Source of the DNA: Daucus carota subsp. sativus
Lineage: Eukaryota; Streptophyta; Magnoliopsida; Apiales; Apiaceae
Reading direction: 5' to 3'
Assembly (NCBI RefSeq): GCF_001625215.2
Contig: NC_030389.2
Span: 43,327,454-43,391,453 of the forward strand
Length of the DNA stretch: 64,000 nucleotides
Numbering within the stretch: position 1 is the first letter of the stretch; each line of letters begins with the position of its first letter. A program made the position numbers and the translations under genes. This document shows positions 11,113 to 22,562 of this stretch, piece by piece. The notes beneath the pieces were generated by a model. It was not told the DNA's origin. It was given only the letters and a program-made list of their open reading frames with translations, and made no database searches.

Positions 11113-11620
11113 GATATATTCCCTCCGTCCCAATGAATTATATACATTTATATACATTGGGATTGGACACGGAAACCAAGAAAAAACGTAAGAAATGATT
11201 AAAGTTAAATGAAAAGTGGATAAAGTGGCGGGACCTATATATTTTTTTAATAATAGATTTGAGATAGTGGAGGAAAGTAGTAGGTGTAATATTATTTTTA
11301 TCGGTTTTTCTATGGTGTGCCCAAGGGCACACACTAAGCACTAAAACTTATAAATTTGGGAGATTTTGATTGGCTTACACTCTTTAATAATGATGACCCC
11401 CCTTGCATTTACAACAACCACACCAATCAAATCCCTTCAATTTTATAAATGTTAGTGCTTAGCATGTGCCCTTGGGCACACACTAGACAAACCCTATTTT
11501 TATTATTATAGAATAGAGATAGTGGAAGAATATAGTGGGTGTAATAGTGTTTTATATTATAAAAAGTTGCTATTTTGGAAATGTATAGAAATGATGGGAC
11601 ATCCCAAAAAGAAAACTTTA
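11113..11620. mobile_element. Stowaway-like element split by a second MITE
   Basis: The left side starts at ttccctccgtcccaatgaa and continues gtagtggaggaaagtagtaggtgtaat up to 11301. After the inserted element the same style resumes (gatagtggaagaatatagtgggtgtaat) and ends near gatgggacatcccaaaaag at about 11610. The CCCTCCGTCCC terminus is typical of Stowaway (mariner-type) MITEs. The right end has decayed. Confidence 0.5.
11302..11494. mobile_element. 193-bp MULE-type MITE nested in the Stowaway-like element
   Basis: Long terminal inverted repeats (cggtttttctatggtgtgcc on the left, ggcacacactagacaaaccc on the right) flank a short interior. A 9-bp target duplication, tatttttat, is visible at 11293-11301 and 11495-11503. 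A 9-bp duplication with long terminal repeats points to Mutator-like transposition. It carries no coding capacity. Confidence 0.8.
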
Positions 11621-11953
11621 TAGAATTGACTGGTAAGAGCTAAAGAGGTATTTAATTTCATGTACTTTTTTTCACAAATAAATCCTTATTTGTGAAATCA
11701 AAAAAAAAGTTTAGCCAAACGGCCATTATGTTTTTCCTTGGCCCGAACCATATACAGTACGAGTAAGATGTACCATAAATCTACTCAAATTGGTATATAA
11801 TTCGTTGATAACTCTTACCAAGCAAGAACTAAGTTACAAACCTTGTATTTGTCTACCAGTCCCAAACCTAGTCTACTATTGGAGACTTGACAAAAGAACA
11901 ACATACCCAGTGGCTACAAATGCAATTATGTGAATGCAAATTTCCCAGTGGCT

Positions 11954-12803
11954 TCAAGATGCGTAGTGTTTGATAGGCCGATCTACCAGCATCTTAATAG
12001 TTGTCTTTTCTGATAACCTTGAGGTTTTTATACAATTCTGCAGATCCTTGTCACAAGCAATCAACACCCAATCACCCTCATCATCTTGATACTTGATGCT
12101 AAATGTGTCTCTCTCCACTTTCAGCCTCTCAATCACACTATCTTCCAAGTCTACCATTCTTGATGAATCGAGCAATTCAAATTTTATAGCAACTTCGTTA
12201 TAAGTTGCCTTCACAGTTATCATATCTGTATCTTGCAGAGGGGGGATTCCTGGACAATAAGAATCTGTTCTACTCGGGTCCTCATCACTAACTCTCCCAA
12301 GCTTAGATGAACGCCGGCTGTCCAGCTTCTTCTTGTGAGACCGCCACCTTTTAATACCATTGTCTCGACATATGCGCTTGAATTTCGATCGGCTAACTAA
12401 AACCAGTAAACATGTAGGAAAAAATACACAACTATGGAATAAGTATTTCTACAACAATAATTTCATTACTGGTTTACATAATATGAGCAAGCACAAGAAC
12501 AAGGTCAGAAAAACATACCATTAAAATGCTTCGCTACATCATCCTGTAGTTTACCAAAATGCGCGCTTAGAATATCATAACTATACTCGTTTTCAGATGG
12601 TTTCCCTTCTTTTGATGTTTCCTCTATGCATGTTTTATGTAAAACATGATTGCAGGAGTCAACTTTTTCTGCACCCACAACAAGCCCATATTTGTGCATG
12701 GTGTGTTGATGAGGTGGTGATTTTTCAGTTCGAAAATTTGAAGACTGAGTTTCAGCATTCGTCGCATACCCATCTTGAACATGCAATTCTTGAGCTGCAT
12801 CCC
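11954..12803 (-). CDS. NLP-B, RWP-RK/PB1 exons without GAF front
   Basis: Two minus-strand exons, 12803-12519 and 12396-11954, join in phase 1 and stay open to the stop. Exon one reads GDAAQELHVQ... and ends with the first half of RWP-RK (ILSAHFGKLQDDVAKHFNG). Exon two starts SRSKFKRICRDNGIKRWRSH and ends with PB1 (TVKATYNEVAIKFELL, YQDDEGDWVLIACDKDLQNC). A CAG acceptor precedes exon one, so an upstream exon is expected. No GAF-like exon is found; the nearest open exons on the same strand are NLP-C and AP2-1. It could be the tail of an AP2-1 fusion transcript or a truncated NLP. RWP-RK and PB1 identities are clear, the gene structure is not. Confidence 0.65.
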
Positions 12804-13585
12804 CTGCAAAATCTATAAATGAAGTAAAAACCAACTTTCATTTACATTCCGAGCTGTTATTTATTTATCCATGCAATACCAAAATAACAAAACAAAAACA
12901 GTGAAGAAGAGAGGAGAGCACACTTATAAGTGTTTAAGAAGTTCAGCAAACTACTTTGTGTTATAAAACCCATGCCTCGTATCATCATATGAAACCCACA
13001 AGTACAATAACATAAGAGAAAAAATAACCAATAGACATATACACTATATCCATATCATTCTTACATTCATGAGTGGACTACATTATGACTAATGTGCTGC
13101 ATACTGTATCAGAATCATCACGATAAGTGACGAAAGGTGTAACTAGGGTGTTGGGATATACTTACGGGTCCACATGTAACAGAAAATCTGATTCCACGAA
13201 AAATGATTCTCAAACAGTCATAACAGATCCTAACCAATTGGGCCAAATGAGAATTAACATGTGATAGGCATCAGGAGCACCAGTCTAGACTTAGAATATG
13301 ACCATAGTAGTGATCTGTATATAGAAGTCTAGAAACTACAATTATGCTTATAACCAGACAGAGATAGCAAATAACGGCATATATTCATAATAATTTGAAT
13401 GCATATAAAATGGAGAAAGAAAAAGTGATCATTTGTATTTTAAACTGCATATGACAAATAAATCAATTAACATTTTAATTGTTGATGATGATTAATGTCA
13501 CAAACACTGAAACTCGATCAACCTTTATGCTAAATAACAAATTTGTCTCTGCCCATTTTATATAATAACCAATAACATATTTTCA
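12804..13585. other. Flank of NLP-B, no independent gene
   Basis: This is non-coding sequence, duplicated at 14697-15580. It would be intron or 5' flank of NLP-B. Confidence 0.4.
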
Positions 13586-13589
13586 CTCT

Positions 13590-13800
13590 GCAATTCCTGA
13601 GGCATCAAGGAGTTCATACTTTACAGCTACTCCATAAAAAGGTAGCTTCAAATGAACTAATTTCTTGTCTTGGTTTGTGTGAGCAACAACAGCAGTATTG
13701 TACCCTCAATATGTACTCTCATAAGCTTGCAGGAACTGTTACTGCCTACTCTTATCTTGCCAGATTTCTGCCTTTTAATGTTATAATCTATACATATGCA
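13590..13800 (-). pseudogene. Degenerate NLP RWP-RK/PB1 exon
   Basis: The minus strand reads RICIDYNIKRQKSGK, then further on SSFEATFYGVAVKYELLDASGIA. This is recognisably the end of RWP-RK and the start of PB1 of the neighbouring NLPs, with frame breaks. It is older than NLP-B and NLP-C and shows that another NLP copy once lay here. A second copy lies at 15590-15680. Confidence 0.6.
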
Positions 13801-13884
13801 TTAATTGGACTGACTTTATAACCAATAAATATTCAAAACCTACAAGAGATAAAAAAATGTTAACAATTAAATCATAACTGGTTT

Positions 13885-13950
13885 GAGCACGGTTGGATAG
13901 CTCAAGTGGTTAAGAGCTTATCCTCTGTCGCCCCAGGTGCTATAAGCCAT
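13885..13950 (+). repeat. Possible SINE head with tRNA-like A box
   Basis: The phrase tagctcaagtggttaagag fits the tRNA A-box consensus, and the following cctctgtcgccccaggtgc resembles tRNA-derived SINE heads. No B box (GGTTCGANTCC) follows and no cloverleaf closes, so it is not a tRNA gene. It is probably a truncated SINE. Confidence 0.35.
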
Positions 13951-14696
13951 ATTTGTCAAAAACATCATAACTGGTTTATGATTTAAGCAAAATGAGATAG
14001 AAGCGCAAGAACATGTTATACGAAGCTTTTTGTGAAAGCTCATCATCCACTGGTTCTCCAAAACTCCCCTAGAAGCCCTAAATATAAGAATCTGTTCTCC
14101 TGGGTCCTCATCACTAACTCTCACAAGCTTAGATGAACGCCGACTGTCCAGCTTCTTCTTGCAGGATCGCCACCTTTTAATACCATCATCTCGACATATG
14201 CGTTTAAATTTCGATCGGCTAACTAAAACCATTAAACATGTAGAAAAAGATATACAACTATAAAATAAGTATACCTACAACAATAATATCATAACTGGTT
14301 TATATAATATGGCAAGAACAAGAACAAGGTCGGAAAACATACCATTAAAAAGGTTTGTTACATCATCCCGTAGTCCGCCAAAATGCGAGCTTCGAATATC
14401 ATAACTATACTCGTTTTCAGATGGTTTCCCTTCTTTTGATGTTTCCGCTATGCATGTTTTATGTGAAACATGAATGTAGGAGTCAACTTTTTCTGCACCC
14501 ACAATAAGCCCCTTTATGTGCATAGAATCTTCCACTATTGGTAGCTGATGCGAATGATCCAACATCAATCGGTCTTCTTCAATTTCCATGGTTTCTTGAT
14601 GAGGTGGTGATTTTTCAGTTTGAAAATTTGAAGACTGAGTTTCAGCATATATAGCATACCAATCATCTTGACCATACAATTCTTTAACTGCATCTC
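13918..14696 (-). pseudogene. NLP-C, truncated before PB1
   Basis: Exon 14696-14343 (GDAVKELYGQDDWYAIYAE... ending SHFGGLRDDVTNLFNG) joins in phase 1 to a second exon starting at 14222 (SRSKFKRICRDDGIKRWRSC). Homology with NLP-B stops at about 14090, where the duplication junction replaces the PB1 part. The frame then runs on in unrelated sequence to a stop at 13918. It would keep RWP-RK but have no PB1. The first exon has a phase-1 acceptor that matches the AP2-1 donor upstream. Confidence 0.6.
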
Positions 14697-15589
14697 CTGC
14701 AAAATCGATAAACTAAGTAAAAACCAACTTCCATTTACATTCCGAGCTGTTATCTATTTATCCATGCAAGACCAAAATAACAAAACAGAAACAGTGAAGA
14801 AGAGTGGATGAGTGGATGAGCACACTTAAAAGTGTTTAAGTTCAGCAAACTACTTTGTGTTATGGAGCCATGCCCCATCATCATATGAAAATGAAACCCA
14901 CGAATATAATAACATGAGAGGAAACCGACCAATATACATATACAATATATCCATATTATAGTCACATGCATGGGTGGACTACATTATGACTAATGTGCTG
15001 CATACTGAATCAGAGTCAACAGGATAAGTGACGAAAGGTGTAACTAGGGTTTTGGGATATTCTTACGAGTCCCCGTGTAACAGAAAATCTGATTCCACGA
15101 AGCATGATTCAGTCATAATAGATCCTAACCAATTGGGCTTCCAAGGTTCTATATTGTTCCCATATTGTTTTAAGGGTTTTTCGATGGCAGTCCTGCAAAC
15201 CATGCTACACATGGACTTCACACGAGGAAACGTACTAGTATCATTAGACTAACGAGAATTAACACGTGATAGGCATCAGGAGCAATAGTCTAAGCTTAGA
15301 ATATGACTAAAGTAGTGATCTGTATATAGAAGTCTAAAAAGTAGAAACTACAATTATACACATAACCAGACATAGTAAGCAAATAACGGCATATATGCAT
15401 TATAATTTGAATTCATATAGGATGGAGAAAGAATAAGTGAGGAATCATATTTAAACTGCACATGACAAATAAATCAATTAACATTTTAATTGTCACTGAT
15501 AAATAATGTCACAAACATTGAAACTCCATCAACCTCCATACTTGTTCATTTTGTCTCCGTCCATTTTGTAACATAACCAATAATATGTC

Positions 15590-15680
15590 ACTCTGCGATT
15601 CCTGATGCATCAAGCAGTTCATACTTTACAGCTACTTCATAAAAGGTAGCTTCAAATCTATACATAAGCATTACTTGGAC
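15590..15680 (-). pseudogene. Second copy of the degenerate PB1 exon
   Basis: This short piece (ctctgcgattcctgatgc and onward, read on the minus strand) repeats the PB1 remnant at 13590-13700. It came along with the tandem duplication. Beyond it (15880-15930) a phrase like tgatgtttcctctatg recalls the NLP-B first exon. Confidence 0.5.
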
Positions 15681-15930
15681 TGACTTTATAACAATTAAAT
15701 ATTCAAAACCTACAAGAGATAGAATTTCTTCAACAATTAAATCATAATAACTAATTTATGATGTAAGCAAAATGAGATAAAAGCGCAAGAACATGTTATA
15801 AGAAGCTTTTTGTGGAAACTCATCGTCCACTGGTTCTCCAGAATTCCCCTAGAAGCCCTAAATATAAGACCCATTTCAGGATATTCATCCCTTCTATTGA
15901 TGTTTCCTCTATGTATATTTAATTTATAAC

Positions 15931-16982
15931 TTAAATGGTGGAACTATCTTTTTTCCGGTTACCAAATAACCCCTAATATAAAATAGGCTGCCAAGTGGTC
16001 AATAAAGCGACTCAAGTCCACATGAAGGAACAACTGAAATAAGCCCAACTCATGCAAACATGCTCGAATGCACCTAGAACTCGCGGACAGTATTTGGTCT
16101 TGGACGACCTCATCTCCTGTCTACCACCCTACCTACAATCAGAGATGATCCAATCCATCCTAAGCAACAAGGAGTCTTCTCCGAGACCTAAGGCCTAGTT
16201 CTTAGTCACCCGTCCAAGTGTCCGCATGCAACCAACACATTGACACCTGCCCACCAAAAGCTGACATAGATTAGATCATGCATGGGGCTCTAGATCTTAC
16301 TCACCAAACTTCCAACGACTTTGAGCCTTGGTCAACACATCACCCATGTGAGACATGCAGACCTCATACCTCTGATACAGGGAAAGCCTACGAATTTCTC
16401 AGCTTCGTGATCAAAGCAAATTTATGTTACCCATCTCTGTTCTATACTAATATTTCTATTTGCTGCAGTAATATACAAAGACTAAAAATACAGTATTAAA
16501 TGCATATCCAACACCTTGACTAGCTGGTTCATCAACTAATAAGTAACCGAATGAAACAAAAACCAACTTCTGTTTATGGTATGAGCTGACAAGCTGTCAT
16601 AGTCAGAAAAGTATAGAATCTATGATATCACACAAAAATGTTTCCTTGACTAACATTGAAACATACCTTTCCACCATTGTATTTGACACGCAGCACTAAG
16701 TATGTGCAATATTATGAGTAGAGATGGAATCATGTGGTGCCTCTTTAAGTCTTTAGTGTTAAATTAAATTATTCCATGACTTGCAATTCTGAAAACGTGA
16801 CAAGTAGCATGCCATCTCCAAAGATTGAACTGATGGGAGAGTCATTCAGATTTTCATCTAAGTGAATTGATAAAAATTCAATTAAATGCACATCTTTCAT
16901 AGGTTTTATAATCACTCAGCTGATGATTGGCTTCACCATCTGCTTTTAAACTACTGGACTGGATTATGGGAAATTTTTAAAG
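15931..16982. other. Spacer between NLP-C and AP2-1
   Basis: 15990-16440 has a higher GC content than its surroundings and looks like an old retroelement piece, but no domain can be read. From about 16535 to 16960 the sequence is homologous to 38040-38480 downstream of AP2-2 (shared phrases such as aacaaaaaccaacttctg and tcacacaaaaatgtttc), so it belongs to the AP2 duplication unit. Confidence 0.5.
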
Positions 16983-17190
16983 AGTAATGCTACGCACCCC
17001 AAATCTTGTCCCAAATTCTTTTACCAAATGATGTGGCGAACAATGGCTGATTTTAATTAGGTGGTTTATGTGCATACATGAGCTCCCATTATAATTAATT
17101 AATGTGAGTGAAACCAATCAAATATTGCCAACTAGGATTTGGGGGGGAAATTACGAACAATTTTTGGGGTACCTAGCATTTTCCAATTTT
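16983..17190. mobile_element. MITE also found in NLP-D intron 5
   Basis: The ends aatgctacgcaccccaaat and ggggtacctagcattttcc are imperfect inverted repeats. The interior (gctgattttaattaggtgg, gaaaccaatcaaatattg) is matched by 30255-30400 inside the last intron of NLP-D. It is a small non-autonomous element with no coding capacity. Confidence 0.6.
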
Positions 17191-17337
17191 AAATTATAAA
17201 TTAGGGTTCTCCAGCATATTCTAATTTGGGGGTTTATAAGAGTCGCGCAACCCGAAACACTTGTAAATCAAACATACTAAAATGGCACCATAAAAATATA
17301 AAATAGAAAAAATGTTTATTAAAAAGGCTTATAATAC

Positions 17338-17848
17338 CTTGGTTTCCCACTGCAACCCCTTCTTGGGGCGTTATAGCATCCCAATCAAATTCCACATTTG
17401 GACACTGTTGGAAGGCATGAGCTCCATCTTGGGCCTGAAACATGTTAGCTTCCTCATTCTCTTCCGGTGCAATAAACTTGTTACTCTGCGCCAGAAGCTC
17501 CCCTGTATCAGCGCCCACACACAACCCACTTCCAAAATCCATAGCATCTGCACCTCTTTCAACACGCTTTTCGTGTGATGTTAAAGGACGGTCAGGAGAC
17601 ATTAATTCACCTTTAGCACTATAATTGGGAAAATTAAGCTTAGCATTTCGACCTCTTAACCTAAATGCCGCATGATCAAACGCCAAAGCAGCTTCCTCTT
17701 CCGTGTCAAAGTTGCCAATAGAGACACCACGAATCTTGGCTTCCCATCCCCCAAAGGAATCCTTACTCACTCCCATATATCGGCATACTGATTTGACATA
17801 TACCACTTCGTACAAAGCTCTAATCATACTAGTCACAGAATCATCCAT
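17338..17848 (-). CDS. AP2/ERF-domain exon AP2-1
   Basis: AP2/ERF proteins are plant DNA-binding transcription factors. From the ATG at 17848 the frame reads MDDSVTSMIRALYEVVYVK. It then has a compact AP2 domain: [50 protein letters not shown]. The usual strand-1 motif YRGVR is altered to YMGVS and the loop is shortened, so DNA contacts may differ. After the domain comes an acidic tail (PNVEFDWDAITPQEGVAVGNQ). A good donor (CAAG|gtatt) follows at 17337 in phase 1, so at least one more exon must exist. The next minus-strand acceptors in matching phase are the NLP-C and NLP-B RWP-RK exons. AP2-2 is a close paralogue. The upstream flank resembles the AP2-2/FTM-4 intergenic region but has been invaded by about 4.4 kb of repeats. 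Confidence 0.75.
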
Positions 17849-18178
17849 GGCTTCCGATGATTTGACGGATGAGATTGATTCAACCAATCAGATCATCCAC
17901 ACAACTCTCTACTCAACTAATTGTTTGATCGAATGGATCGATTAGATTTTTAAGAAAATGGATCAAAATTCAAGTTCTTCAACAAAATCTCAAAGGGCAC
18001 CTGTTGAAGTGTATCAGGTTAAGAGCATGTTATTATTTATATGATATATGATGTGCTTACTCACATTTAGAAAAACCATTACTTATTTTTTATAAGTAAC
18101 CCCGAACAATTACCTATTTAATATTTATGAATAAAATAATCCTCTCTCTCTTTCTTTCTTTGTCTATTCTCTCCTTTT

Positions 18179-18462
18179 CCCCTTCTCTCCCTCAAATTTA
18201 TTATCAAAATAATTTTAAGAGAACAAATATAAGGATTACTATTAGGGTTGATACTAAAAATAGATTACCTAAATCCCCTTCTCTCCCTCAAATTTATTAT
18301 CAAAATAATTTTAAGAGAACAAATATAAGGATTACTATTAGGGTTGATACTAAAAATAGATTACCTAAATCATTAAGAAACACTAACACTCATTATTTTA
18401 TATTATTTATAAATCAATAAGAAACACTAACACTCATTATTTTATATTATTTATAAATAATA
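18179..18462 (+). repeat. Two adjacent recent tandem duplications (96 bp and 44 bp)
   Basis: The 96-bp unit starting ccccttctctccctcaaa occurs at 18179-18274 and again, identical by eye, at 18275-18370. Right after it a 44-bp unit starting aagaaacactaacactc occurs at 18375 and 18419. Perfect copies imply recent slippage or duplication. The unit is not coding although it keeps a frame open by chance. Confidence 0.85.
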
Positions 18463-20251
18463 ATGAGATAGGTAACCTATTGGACTCGCTCTACTACCCA
18501 AAACTAGGGATTCGCAAACCGACCCCACCTAGTATCTGCAACCAGCGCAAGAAGCGCAAATATTATGCTGAAATATTACAGCACCAATCATAATTTTTTT
18601 TCTAATTATAAATAATATTTTTAATTATTTGATTTATATACAATTTATTATTTATAAGTAATTTCAAATATAATTATTAATTAATAATTAAAATATTTCA
18701 AATTTAAACATCTTTAGCATTATTGTTATGCTTATAAATCATATTATAGAAAATAGTGTCCTTTTATTTATAAAAATAATTATTCAACCTTTTAATTATA
18801 ATGATTATGTTGATAATATGCATATTTCCACGTGTTTACAAATACTTTAAAACAAAAGTTCGATAAAAATATATTTATCCAAATTTAGATTCAATACTCC
18901 AATATTTTGTGAATTTCATTAAATTCGAACCTAAATTTAATAAAGTCAAAATAATATATATTTATATAAATATTACCTATATTGTATGTATAGTGCATAT
19001 CGTTAACAAAAAATAATATATGTATGCTTAAATATTTTAATTAAAATACAAAAAACTAAAACTTTTATTTTTAACATTTTTTTATAATTAACTAATTTTT
19101 GACAACCCGATCTTTAACCGATTTTTGGAGAAAAATGAATTTCAACTCGTTTAACGCTTAATTGAGATAGAATCTGTTCGAGCATCAGTCAATTGGTAAT
19201 TAACCGTCGATTTTTTAAACACCGAGCATTTCACATTATTAATTTAAAATAATAAATAGACGCAAGCATGGACAGGGAGTACTTGCTGTAAACTTCTTCG
19301 TCGCTGCGGACAAATGCTCGGGCATGAGATGAGAGAATGACTGAACAGTCCGAAGAAACCTCGTTACGGTTATAGACTTATTAAAGTTAAACAGATGAAC
19401 TTCTGAACCTTTTAACAAATACCACTTTCTAAACGAACCGAAATCAATCTTTGCAAGTCTGAACATATAAAGTGAAACTACTATGGAGTCTGAATCTAGA
19501 TATACAAATACTATGAATATTCTTTATTAATTACTCCCCTTTTTTTTATCTATTTCCGATTAATATATCGAGACTGTTTATAACATGAGACAAATAATTA
19601 ATTTACGTTTAACTTATAACATGAGACGGGGAGCAGTGTGTATGATGCAATCATCCAAAAGACCAAAAAGAAAACTGACGATTTGGCATTGCTGTGCCCC
19701 TTTTTTTTTTCCTACAAACAAAGGCATTGCTGTGTCCTTACTTGAATAAACTGATGAACCTTTTCAATATGTCTGATCTTATTATGAAGAATGAACCATT
19801 TGAAATCATGTGAATGCAAAAGTTGTTTCAATAAACAACTTTTTATTAGAAATAGGGAGGTATTCTGCAAAAGCATCTTTCTGCTGATAGTTAAAATAAT
19901 TAAATCATTTTTAACCCTTCCCAACTTTTAACTTATAATCGTAGTATCAATACATTTTTTCTTAAAAAATATGTAAAATCTTTAGACAATCTTTTTATCG
20001 GTTATATATGTTGAAAAAGTTTTTAAATAAAATCTTATATTATTTATGATCATATCAATATAATATTTTTATAATAACATGAAAAGCTAACTTTCAAAAA
20101 TAACCAACAATAACATCTGATCCAATTTGTTGCGCACTTTAGAGATCACAAAATGTTGTATTCGATTGGAATGGATAAATGTAAAAATAGTGAAACAAAA
20201 TTTAAATTTGAATTATTTATTTAAAAAAATTACTTCTTTTACCATTCCAAT
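18463..20251. other. AT-rich repeat debris, no gene
   Basis: Very AT-rich DNA with no readable protein. A small Stowaway-like pair (tactccccttt and acggggagca) brackets 19533-19637. Confidence 0.4.
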
Positions 20252-20823
20252 TAGGGTTAAAAATGGGGCGGGTTCGGGGCGGGGACTTCATTTCCCAGCC
20301 CCGCCCCATATATATTTTTCCTACCCCGTCCCCGCCCCATTCCCCGCGGGGATTTATTTTTAATCCCCATCCCCGCCCCATCGGGGATTTAATATAATAT
20401 CGCCCCGCCTCGCCCCGCTGCTATAATATTACACTTTATATAATTACTTTAATATTTAGTAATTTTTTTTCAGATTTTAATAAAAAAATACCAGACATGA
20501 ATATTAAAAGCAAAAAATTAAATATAATAGAAATCAAAGAGACATGTTATACATTGTATATTATACTTTTGTGTATTATAAAATAATAATATTAAATATA
20601 ATGAATATATCATATTAAATATAATTATTTATTTATATTAAATATATGCGGGGCGGGGAATCCCCGCGGGGATTCAACAAATACCATACTTGCCCCATAT
20701 TTTGGCGGGGCAAAAAATCATTCCCCGTCGCTACCCCATTCCCCATATTAGCGGGGCGGATCTGCCCCATTCGGGACAGGTCGGGGCGGGTTCCCCATTT
20801 TCTCCACCCCATTTTTAACCCTA
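20252..20823. mobile_element. 572-bp hAT-type MITE with GC-rich termini
   Basis: The ends are tagggttaaaaatggggcgg and ccccatttttaaccct(a), inverted copies of each other. The element is flanked by a perfect 8-bp target duplication, attccaat, at 20244-20251 and 20824-20831. Eight-base duplications and a TAGGG start fit the hAT superfamily. The GC-rich subterminal blocks (repeats of gcggggcgggg and its complement) enclose an AT-rich core. Short open frames in it come only from these blocks and are not genes. Confidence 0.9.
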
Positions 20824-21289
20824 ATTCCAATCCTTATCCCTATATTTAAAGGTGACACCTCCTGTTTAAGAATGAATGGTCCAATCTCTATTACTGTATA
20901 GCGATTCTCATTAAAATAATTTTATTTTCACTCACTCTTAGCAAAACTTTTCTCATACTTTTAGTGGTTCTATTTTATTGTAGCGAATAAAATGGAATAC
21001 AATGAATTAAGCAAATACGAGAAAATATAAGAGGTAGGGGAGTTTTTAAACAAAAGAAATGAATAGTACAAAAATGTTATGAAATTTGAGAGCAAATCAA
21101 TATACTTATATGAAGGAGAATCATGGGGCGTTTAGGTGGCGACTCTGAAAGAGCTCCATTCTATTTTTCTAATTTTCTGGAATTTTTGGATGAAAAAGTA
21201 TCAAAAATAAAAATTGCCTTTTTTAGTTTCGGATATATTGGAAGAAAGTTTCAGACCTACCTTTTTCAAAATCTAAATCTAATACCATA

Positions 21290-21444
21290 ATGAGTTACAC
21301 TATGCTAGATGTTTTGAATGACGATAGAGATGATTGGCTAATAAGAGTAAGAGTTTGTCGGATGTGGTAGTCGACAAATTCAAACACGGGAGAACAATAT
21401 AGTCTTGACATGATATTGATAGATGAAAAAGTTAATAGATTAAC
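21290..21444 (+). pseudogene. RPA1-like OB-fold fragment with an internal stop
   Basis: The frame reads MSYTMLDVLNDDRDDWLIRV, then RVCRMW, a stop (TAG, 21368-21370), then STNSNTGEQYSLDMILIDEK. This matches the first OB-fold of plant RPA1-like single-strand DNA-binding proteins, where the stop position is normally Glu. A donor-like gtgagtg follows. Many such RPA1-like genes travel with plant Helitrons, so this is probably a Helitron remnant. It is not functional. Confidence 0.65.
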
Positions 21445-22480
21445 TGTGAGTGATATATGTTTGTTCTTTATTTTTTTATAATATTTGTTTTGTTCATCGG
21501 ATATGTTTGTTATTGTTAATTTTTATATGGTTTACTTTGTATACATGAAAAGATTATTCATGCAATACTTTCACAATATCTGTTTGTTCGGTTCAAGCAC
21601 CTTTTAAGTGAAACTGTATATACAATATAAATAAAGGTTGTTGCAAGGGTAGTTATAGACCGAGATCTTATGGATTTAAATTGATGTTTTTGCAGACAAT
21701 CAATCCAAAAAAGGAAGGAATCACTAATAAACCCGTGCATGGATTGGAGTTCATGTGTCCCGAAATGATTCATGTTCGTACAACTAGAACATAATGTTTA
21801 TCCCTATTAAAATTAGGGATGGTTTCAAAGTTTTATCTCAATATCTTTTAACTTTTACGCACCTATGTTAAACACAATCAAAATTAAGATTTGTTGTGCT
21901 TTGAATCGTTAATTACATGCAAATTTTTATTTTCATTTTTTCACTCATGAATTATAGTCCGATTTTGTAATTTTATATATTAATATTGGTATTGCATCGA
22001 GATGTTTAAAATATAAAATTATTTTATTCTATTAATATTAATTTTGAATCATTAATATAATTTTTATAAGCTGCCGCAAATTTATTTTATATTATAAATA
22101 TTTATATTAAATCATTAATATAATTTTTATAATCCGCTATGAGGGAATAACGGATCAAACGTGGAAAGAAATGTAATTTTTGAACAATTATTTATAATAT
22201 TTCAATTTCATTTCATTTTTTTCAAATTCATTCATACCAACTGATAAAGACGAGATTTCTTATAATCAAAGAAATATGATCGTGTATACTTCTACAGTTC
22301 TATTTGCATAATCTGATGAACCTTTTAAACCTTCTCTTTTTTGTTTTTGGATGAACCTTTCAGAACAATTTCAAACCCTCACCCCAACTACTTTGTTATC
22401 GGAGACTAGAAAGGGACAGACAAATAGTACAATATTTTATTTTTTTCTGCGTGTTTAAATCCCCATTCCCCTGCCTCTAT
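21445..22480. other. AT-rich spacer upstream of FTM-1
   Basis: Nothing coding is recognised. Short direct repeats of a taatataatttttataa phrase occur near 22055 and 22115. The FTM-type promoter begins near 22480 with a TATATA box. Confidence 0.4.
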
Positions 22481-22562
22481 CCGTATATATTCTAGCAAGG
22501 AGAGCTCAAAACTTCAAATTAACTCTCATTCTATTTTTCCTCTTCATTCAATAAATATTCAG

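Larger units (their letters stand above)
12240..15870 (-). repeat. Tandem segmental duplication carrying NLP-B and NLP-C
   Basis: The NLP-B exons and about 1 kb of upstream flank recur with NLP-C, displaced by about 1.8-1.9 kb. For example, tgggatatacttacgggtcc near 13152 recurs as tgggatattcttacgagtcc near 15053. A further short block ending gaagccctaaatataag appears at 14074-14090 and 15850-15870 and marks the junction. The NLP-C copy carries an extra stretch of about 110 bases at about 15140-15250 and lost its PB1 part at the junction. Confidence 0.75.

Noticed and set aside
13885-13950. Possible tRNA gene
   Set aside because: A-box-like word present but no B box and no cloverleaf; better explained as a SINE fragment.
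18127-18420. 97-codon frame with a 32-residue repeat
   Set aside because: The repeat is a perfect 96-bp DNA duplication of non-coding sequence whose length happens to be a multiple of three.
20646-20849. Open frames on both strands in the GC-rich ends of the hAT MITE
   Set aside because: They arise from the terminal GC-rich blocks and have no protein family resemblance.
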